A stretch of DNA of 64,000 bases from Gammaproteobacteria bacterium (GTDB taxonomy: Bacteria; Pseudomonadota; Gammaproteobacteria; Nevskiales; Nevskiaceae): contig JAHZLQ010000068.1 in the NCBI GenBank assembly GCA_022599775.1, forward strand, positions 124,001-188,000, given 5' to 3'. The notes below the pieces were generated by a model, which was not told where the DNA came from, did no database searches, and saw only the letters and a list, made by a program, of their open reading frames with translations. Below, one piece after another: positions 58,215 through 64,000 of the stretch (the stretch's first letter is position 1; each line of letters starts with the position of its first letter). The translations under genes and the position numbers were made by a program.

Positions 58215-58934
58215 TCAGGGGTTGGCCTTGCCGAACTCGTAGGACAGATTGATGGAGGTCTCGGTATCGGTCTTTTCATTGCCCTCGCTGACCACGCTGT
58301 TGTGACGCGCGGTAAACGCCAGGGCGGCGAACAGATTGCCGACGATCGACAGCTTCAACTGTGACACCGATTCGGTATAGGTGTTGGACTCGCCGTATTC
58401 GGCCAGCAAGGTCTGCGTGAACTTGCTGGTGGGGCTGATCGTCCAGGCATAGTCCAGCCCGGCCGTGCCAACAAAGTCATCGGAGCGGCTGTCTGGCGGC
58501 TCCGCATATTCGTTCTGACGCGCGCCGGCGCCGGCTTCGAGGTCGAGCTGGTGCGCATCCGTGTTGAAGATTCTGCGGCCATAGCCCACCGTTTCCACGG
58601 TGCGTTCGCGCACGCTCGCGAACAGATCCTTCTGCCAGTCGGCCGCGAAATAGATGTAGTCGGTATCGGTGAAACTGAAGTCCACCTTGTAGCCCGCCGT
58701 GTAACGCTCCGCCGTGGTTTCCTCCTCGTCACGCGCCTGCGTGAACGAGAGGTAGGACGAATGCTCCCATGGCCCCGTCACATACGCGAGCTTCAGCTTT
58801 CCGTTGGACGTTGTGGTTTCGCTGTTGCCGCTGGTCATGATCAATCCAGCGGTCACGTCGCCCGACCATCCATCGGCCAGGGCCACGCCCGATCCGCTCA
58901 TGAGAATCAGGGCTGTTGCGATACGTTTCACCAT
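58215..58934 (-). CDS. DUF481 outer-membrane barrel protein
   Basis: This 239-aa protein has a signal peptide (MVKRIATALILMSGSGVALA) and the DUF481 opening WSGDVTAGLIMTSGNSETTT. Regular amphipathic strands run to NLSYEFGKANP. It is salt-induced outer-membrane protein-like (YdiY family). AAGGAGTGC precedes the ATG at 58932-58934, which excludes the longer frame to 59267. Confidence 0.87.
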   Translation of the reverse strand: MVKRIATALILMSGSGVALADGWSGDVTAGLIMTSGNSETTTSNGKLKLAYVTGPWEHSSYLSFTQARDEEETTAERYTAGYKVDFSFTDTDYIYFAADWQKDLFASVRERTVETVGYGRRIFNTDAHQLDLEAGAGARQNEYAEPPDSRSDDFVGTAGLDYAWTISPTSKFTQTLLAEYGESNTYTESVSQLKLSIVGNLFAALAFTARHNSVVSEGNEKTDTETSINLSYEFGKANP

Positions 58935-59097
58935 GCACTCCTTGTCGAACTTGAATTGGGGGCAACGATCAGGCGCCAGGCGTCCCGAACGCAGTGGGCA
59001 GCGCCGGCTGCGGCCGGCGCCATTTTGTCGCCTCGCAGCGCGGTCCGGCCTGAACGAGGCCAGTGCATCGGGCCTGGGGCTAAGAACACCCAGCGGT

Positions 59098-59670
59098 TTA
59101 CTGCTCGATGCCCGCATTCGCGGACGTCGGCTCCGGCACCAGACGTGACAGCGATGCCTCAAGACGCAGCAACAGCAGGTCCGCCAGTTCGTCCTGCAGA
59201 TAGCGCTGCAAGCGTGTTTCCTCGGCTTCCTTGGCCAGAATCTGCTCGGCATTGAAGCTGTAGTCACGCGAGGCGTTCAAGCGATCGGACGGCACCAGGA
59301 TCTTGCCGTCGCGCACCAGCACGAAATCCACCGTCGTCGTCAGCTCGAATTCCACGGCTTTGCCGTCCGGCCCGATCGACAGCACCGAGCGCTGCTCGTC
59401 CAGGTTGGTCAGCCGCAGCGTGCTCACGCCCGCTTCCGGCTGCGCCACGATGTCCGCACCGCGACGACGCAGCCGCGAGCGCAAGGCCTGCTCCACCGGC
59501 GGCTCGGACACGGCGTAGGGCTCGACGGTATCGATGTAGACACGCTGCAAGGCGGGTGGCAAGGGACGGTCACCCGCCAGGCGAAAGCCACAGCCGGCCA
59601 GCAACAGGACCGTGACGACCACCGCCAGCCGGGTTGCGCGCACGGCGCAGAACCACGAATCGATCTTCAA
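59098..59670 (-). CDS. lptE: LPS-assembly lipoprotein LptE
   Basis: This protein is about 190 aa. The start is placed at a TTG (59668-59670) with GAGGA 7 bases upstream; a GTG at 59641-59643 is the alternative. The lipobox LAGC is followed by GFRLAGDRPLPPALQRVYI, the LptE signature. LptE plugs the LptD barrel for LPS export. It follows leuS as in E. coli (leuS-lptE). Confidence 0.9.
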   Translation of the reverse strand: MKIDSWFCAVRATRLAVVVTVLLLAGCGFRLAGDRPLPPALQRVYIDTVEPYAVSEPPVEQALRSRLRRRGADIVAQPEAGVSTLRLTNLDEQRSVLSIGPDGKAVEFELTTTVDFVLVRDGKILVPSDRLNASRDYSFNAEQILAKEAEETRLQRYLQDELADLLLLRLEASLSRLVPEPTSANAGIEQ

Positions 59671-59732
59671 GCCGCCATCCTCAATGCTGCACTTCGCTTG
59701 CGCTTGTCCCGTTGAACAATACCGACTTCGCA

Positions 59733-62318
59733 TCAAACCACCAGACTCACCAACTTGCCCGGCACCACGATCTTCTTGCGCAGGGTCTGCTCCCCGACGA
59801 ACTTCTTCACGTTTTCCTCAGCCAGCGCCGCGTCCAGAATCGTCTCCTGTGTCGCATCGGCCGCCACCTCGATATGCCCGCGCAGCTTGCCGTTGACCTG
59901 TACCACCAGTTTCACCGTGTCTGCCACCAGCGCCGCCGGGTCGTGCCGCGGCCACTGCGCATCAATCACCGCATCCGGGTGGCCCAGCTCGTTCCAGAGC
60001 ACATGCGACAGGTGCGGCACGATCGGCGCCAGCACCAGCACCAGCACCTCCAGGGTTTCCTGGGTCACGGCACGGCCATTGTCGCTGGCGTCGTCGAACT
60101 TGTAGAGCGCGTTGAGCAACTCCATGCAACCGGCGATGGCCGTATTGAAAGTATGGCGGCGCGAGAAATCATCCTCGATCTTGCGCAGCGTCTCATGCAG
60201 CTTGCGCCGCAGCTCCTTCTGAGCAGAATCCAGTGCCGACACATTCAACGGCGGTGCCGCCCCGCCCGCCGTGTGGCCCAGGACGCGCTTCCACAAGCGC
60301 TTGAGAAAGCGCGCTGCGCCGTCGATGCCGGCGTCCGACCATTCCAGCGTCTGCTCCGGCGGCGCGGTGAACATCATGAACAGGCGCAGCGCATCCGCCC
60401 CGTGGCTCTCGATGATCCGATTCGGGTCCACGCCATTGTTCTTGGACTTGGACATGGTGCCCATGCCGTCGGACTGCACCACCGAACCGTCGGCCTTCAG
60501 CCGGGCGCCGAGCATGCCGCCCTTGGCGTCGCGCTCCACTTCGATGTCGCCCGGCGCGATCCATTCACGCCCGCCATTGGCGGTGGTCCGGTAAAACGAT
60601 TCGGCCAGCACCATGCCCTGCGTCAGCAAACGCGCGAACGGCTCCGGCGTATCGACCAGACCGTTGTCGCGCATCGCCTTGGTGAAGAAACGGGCGTACA
60701 GCAGGTGCAGGATTGCATGCTCGATGCCGCCGATGTACTGGTCCACCGGCAGCCAGTATTTGGCACGATCATCCAGCATCTTCTCGTTCTGGTCGGCGCA
60801 GGCAAATCGCGCGTAGTACCAGCTCGAATCCACGAAGGTGTCGAAGGTATCGGTCTCGCGCCGTGCCGGCTTGCCGCAGTTGGGGCATTCGCAGTTGACG
60901 AAGGACTCCTCGCGCAGCAACGGGTTGCCACGGCCATCCGGCACCAGATGCTCCGGCAGCACCACCGGCAGCTGATCGTCCGGCACCGGCACCGCGCCAC
61001 AGGCCTCGCAGTACACCACCGGAATCGGGCAGCCCCAGTAACGCTGTCGCGAAACGCCCCAGTCGCGCAGACGGTAGTTCACGCGGCGCCTGCCCTGCCC
61101 CTGCGCCTCCAGACGGGATGCGATCGCATCGAAGGCTTGCTCAAATCTCAGCCCCGAGAACTCAGCGGAATTCTGCGTCGTGGCCTTGTCGGTAAATGCT
61201 GCCTCCGAAATGTCGGCCGGCGTCTGCGCATCCGGTCCGATCACCGGCGTCTTCGGCAGCCCGTAGGCCGTGGCGAATTCCCAATCGCGCTGGTCATGCG
61301 CCGGCACCGCCATGACGCAACCCGTACCGTAGTTCATCAATACGAAATTCGCCGCCCACACCGGCACCCGTTCGCCGGTCAGCGGATGGATCACGTCGAT
61401 GCCCAGGGGCACGCCGCGCTTTTCCATGGTTTCCAGCGTGGCCTCCTGCACGTCGGTCTTCCTGGTTTCGTCGACGAAGGCGGCCACCGACTCGCTGCGC
61501 GCCGCTGCTTCCAGCGCCAGAGGATGCTGCGCCGCCACCGAAACGAAGCTCACGCCATAGAGTGTGTCCGGACGCGTGGTGAACACGGTGATGTGTTCGT
61601 CGCGATCGGCCAGCCGGAAGTCGATCTCCAGACCTTCGGAGCGACCGATCCAGTTGGCCTGCATGGTCTTGACCGCGTCCGGCCAGTCCGGCAACTGGTC
61701 CAGTTCGGACAGCAGCTCGTCCGCGTAGTCCGTGATCTTCAGGAACCACTGCGGAATCTCGCGCTGCTCCACCACGGCGCCGGAACGCCAGCCGCGTCCG
61801 TCGATCACCTGCTCATTGGCCAGCACCGTCTGGTCGACCGGATCCCAGTTCACGATCGAGGCCTTCTTGTAGACCAGGCCCTGCTGGTAGAGCTGGATGA
61901 AGAACCACTGCTGCCAGCGGTAATACGAAGGCTCACAGGTCGCCAGGCGCCGATCCCAGTCATAGGCGATGCCCAGCTGCTTGAGCTGGCCGCACATGTA
62001 GTCGATATTGGAATACGTCCACTGCGCCGGCGGCACGCCGTTCTTCATCGCCGCGTTCTCGGCCGGCAGGCCGAAGGCATCGAAGCCGATCGGCTGCAGC
62101 ACATTCCTGCCGAGCATGCGCTGATAGCGCGTGATCACGTCGCCGATCGTGTAATTGCGCACATGCCCCATGTGCAGCCGCCCGCTCGGGTACGGGAACA
62201 TCGAAAGGCAATAGAACTTCTCGCGCGCCGCGTCCTCGCGCGCCTTGAAGGACTCGTTCTCGTTCCAGAACGCCTGGGCGCCGTGTTCGACGTCGCGCGG
62301 TGAATATTCCTGCTGCAT
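59733..62318 (-). CDS. leuS: Leucyl-tRNA synthetase
   Basis: This 861-aa class I synthetase has HMGH (residues 49-52) in [15 protein letters not shown], a CP1 editing domain (about 225-420: [21 protein letters not shown]) and the signature MSKSKNNG. The first residue of KMSKS is Thr here (GTMSKS). A zinc-type [18 protein letters not shown] pair near 460-500 is present. Start [18 protein letters not shown] is the family start. Confidence 0.96.
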   Translation of the reverse strand: MQQEYSPRDVEHGAQAFWNENESFKAREDAAREKFYCLSMFPYPSGRLHMGHVRNYTIGDVITRYQRMLGRNVLQPIGFDAFGLPAENAAMKNGVPPAQWTYSNIDYMCGQLKQLGIAYDWDRRLATCEPSYYRWQQWFFIQLYQQGLVYKKASIVNWDPVDQTVLANEQVIDGRGWRSGAVVEQREIPQWFLKITDYADELLSELDQLPDWPDAVKTMQANWIGRSEGLEIDFRLADRDEHITVFTTRPDTLYGVSFVSVAAQHPLALEAAARSESVAAFVDETRKTDVQEATLETMEKRGVPLGIDVIHPLTGERVPVWAANFVLMNYGTGCVMAVPAHDQRDWEFATAYGLPKTPVIGPDAQTPADISEAAFTDKATTQNSAEFSGLRFEQAFDAIASRLEAQGQGRRRVNYRLRDWGVSRQRYWGCPIPVVYCEACGAVPVPDDQLPVVLPEHLVPDGRGNPLLREESFVNCECPNCGKPARRETDTFDTFVDSSWYYARFACADQNEKMLDDRAKYWLPVDQYIGGIEHAILHLLYARFFTKAMRDNGLVDTPEPFARLLTQGMVLAESFYRTTANGGREWIAPGDIEVERDAKGGMLGARLKADGSVVQSDGMGTMSKSKNNGVDPNRIIESHGADALRLFMMFTAPPEQTLEWSDAGIDGAARFLKRLWKRVLGHTAGGAAPPLNVSALDSAQKELRRKLHETLRKIEDDFSRRHTFNTAIAGCMELLNALYKFDDASDNGRAVTQETLEVLVLVLAPIVPHLSHVLWNELGHPDAVIDAQWPRHDPAALVADTVKLVVQVNGKLRGHIEVAADATQETILDAALAEENVKKFVGEQTLRKKIVVPGKLVSLVV

Positions 62319-62771
62319 GACCGGGAGATGTGCCTGAGGGGCGCGTAGTTTAGACGGATTGCCTAGCGTCCTTCTCACCCCCGCAGTATCGCCCGGCTCC
62401 AACCGGGGCAACCCGCCATCCGCAGCGCTGGTCCCCAGACGCAGATGAGGGTGCGTCGCCCTGATCCGTGGGCGTCGGGGTGGGCCGTCCGACTAGCCGT
62501 AGGCGAGACATCAATTCATCGAGCGCACCGATAATCCGCTCGCCCTCCGTTGCCAGCGAACCGACAATGGGCCCCAAGCGATCCCTGGACACCGAAACAA
62601 TCTCCAGCGGATGCAAGAAATCCAAAGCCGACCAGACGATATCCTCGCTCCGCCCCATGCAAGCCCGATCAAATCCGTCGCCGCACTGTTGGTTTGCCGA
62701 AACGACGATGGTTTGGATGGAATTCGTGGATTGCTACACTCATCCACTGAATTGAATGGCTGGACCCAGGC
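62319..62771. other. 453-bp region between leuS and the Uma2 gene
   Basis: It holds the leuS promoter side and one short minus-strand frame with coding-like composition (62350-62658). No terminator, RNA gene or repeat was recognised. Confidence 0.4.
62350..62658 (-). CDS. Possible small hypothetical protein
   Basis: A 102-codon frame ([20 protein letters not shown]...) has high GC at third positions and a helical-looking middle ([22 protein letters not shown]), but no ribosome site and no family resemblance. It overlaps the leuS 5' leader. It may be non-coding. Confidence 0.22.
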   Translation of the reverse strand: MGRSEDIVWSALDFLHPLEIVSVSRDRLGPIVGSLATEGERIIGALDELMSRLRLVGRPTPTPTDQGDAPSSASGDQRCGWRVAPVGAGRYCGGEKDARQSV

Positions 62772-63347
62772 ATGTCCATGCAAACGACGCAGGCACAGGG
62801 GCAGGCGCCCAAGCGCCATCTGCATACCGTCAGGGACTACTACCTGATGGCGCAGGCCGGCATCCTGCGGCCGGAAGATCGCACGGAGTTGATCGACGGG
62901 GAGGTCATCGACATGGCACCGATCGGAAGTGCGCACGCAAGCGTCGTCGACAAATTGATCTGGCTATTTCAGTCCGCTTTAAGAAACCACGCCATCCTGC
63001 GCGTGCAGAACCCGATCCAACTCAACGACCTCTCCCAGCCCCAGCCCGATATCGCGCTGCTCAAGCCGACGCCCGATTTCTATCGCGACGCCCATCCGCA
63101 GGCCGCCGACGTGCTGCTGCTGATCGAAGTGGCTGATTCCAGCCTCGACTACGACCGCAACACCAAACTGGCCCTGTACGCGCGGCACGCGATTCCGGAA
63201 GTCTGGCTGGTGGACCTGCCGGCCTCGCGAGTGGAGCGCTGGCTACGGCCCGACTCCAAGGCTTACCAGACGCAGGACATTCTTTCCGGCCTCGTCGCAC
63301 CGGGACTGCTGCCCGGCTGTAGCATCGATATCAGCGCTTTGTTCTGA
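62772..63347 (+). CDS. Uma2 family (PD-(D/E)XK-like) protein
   Basis: This 191-aa protein has the Uma2/DUF820 sequence pattern: DYYLMAQAGILRPEDRTELIDGEVIDM, QPDIALLKP, and LLIEVADSSLDYDRNTKLALYARHAIPEVWLVD. The Asp in PDIALL, Glu in IEVADSS and the following Lys form a putative restriction-fold active site. Role unknown; such genes are frequent in cyanobacteria and scattered in proteobacteria, suggesting mobility. It stands alone. Confidence 0.85.
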   Translation: MSMQTTQAQGQAPKRHLHTVRDYYLMAQAGILRPEDRTELIDGEVIDMAPIGSAHASVVDKLIWLFQSALRNHAILRVQNPIQLNDLSQPQPDIALLKPTPDFYRDAHPQAADVLLLIEVADSSLDYDRNTKLALYARHAIPEVWLVDLPASRVERWLRPDSKAYQTQDILSGLVAPGLLPGCSIDISALF

Positions 63348-63517
63348 AGCGCACCCCGTAAGTGCGCACGAACGCCTTACCGAACTTGCAAATCGTCGCT
63401 CAGCCGCGAGCGTCCAGACTCACTAAAGGGGGCCGCTTGCGACTGCGAGCGGTGGCTGAGGGCAACGGCCATGCCGCAGGCGATTCATTGGGCGGGGTGC
63501 CGCTCGCGGAATGGCCG

Positions 63518-64000
<483 letters not shown>

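Noticed and set aside
59634-62303. Long plus-strand open frame (889 codons) opposite leuS
   Set aside because: Mirror frame of leuS codon bias, no ribosome site or recognisable domain.

Overview
The window is high-GC DNA with the gene content of a gammaproteobacterium. It carries an mreBCD-mrdA-rodA-mltB-rlpA-dacA-ybeD-lipB elongasome locus next to gatCAB, an mla phospholipid-transport operon, purL, mltF, leuS and lptE. The mix of aromatic degradation with DUF1302/DUF1329 envelope proteins suggests a Nevskiales/Solimonadaceae-like environmental bacterium; this placement is inferred from gene content only.

Bases 1-7929 are an aromatic catabolism locus, all on the minus strand: a DmpR/XylR-type sigma-54 activator, catechol 2,3-dioxygenase, the six-gene multicomponent phenol hydroxylase (dmpKLMNOP) and the first codons of an aldehyde dehydrogenase. 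A good -24/-12 promoter lies before the dioxygenase. The aldehyde dehydrogenase has its own upstream region with a BenM/CatM-type operator (ATAC-N7-GTAT). The same operator, with an identical 13-base accessory box at identical spacing, recurs 14.8 kb away between a BenM/CatM-like LysR gene and a four-gene envelope operon (DUF1302, DUF1329, YCF48-like propeller, RND permease; 8209-14869). One LysR regulator therefore probably links lower-pathway catabolism to an envelope transport or export module of unknown substrate. This is the most interesting system in the window.

Bases 15986-21001 form a compact five-gene minus-strand operon: a DUF1295 membrane protein, a cyclopropane-fatty-acid-synthase-like methyltransferase, a NAPE-PLD-like metallo-hydrolase lipoprotein, an exported protein, and a thioredoxin-TPR protein. 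It looks like lipid remodelling. Bases 21223-31649 are more accessory. They hold a small outer-membrane protein, the decayed tail of a TPR-kinase paralogue, an intact winged-helix/kinase/TPR membrane protein, a candidate structured RNA with its own promoter and terminator, and a trio made of two large lipoproteins and a FadL-like barrel.

Bases 31980-50283 are housekeeping: hslO and gatCAB on the minus strand, then divergently the cell-elongation operon (coupled by ATGA/GTGA overlaps), and a complete mlaFEDCBA operon. Bases 50360-64000 hold purL, a YycJ-like MBL protein, a DUF1820 protein, a GIY-YIG protein, two copies of a 101-bp repeat beside tRNA-Ser(CGA), mltF, a 2Fe-2S ferredoxin, a DUF481 barrel, lptE, leuS, a Uma2 protein, and the 3' part of a leucine/glutamate dehydrogenase gene. 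No insertion sequence, phage, rRNA or CRISPR array was seen.
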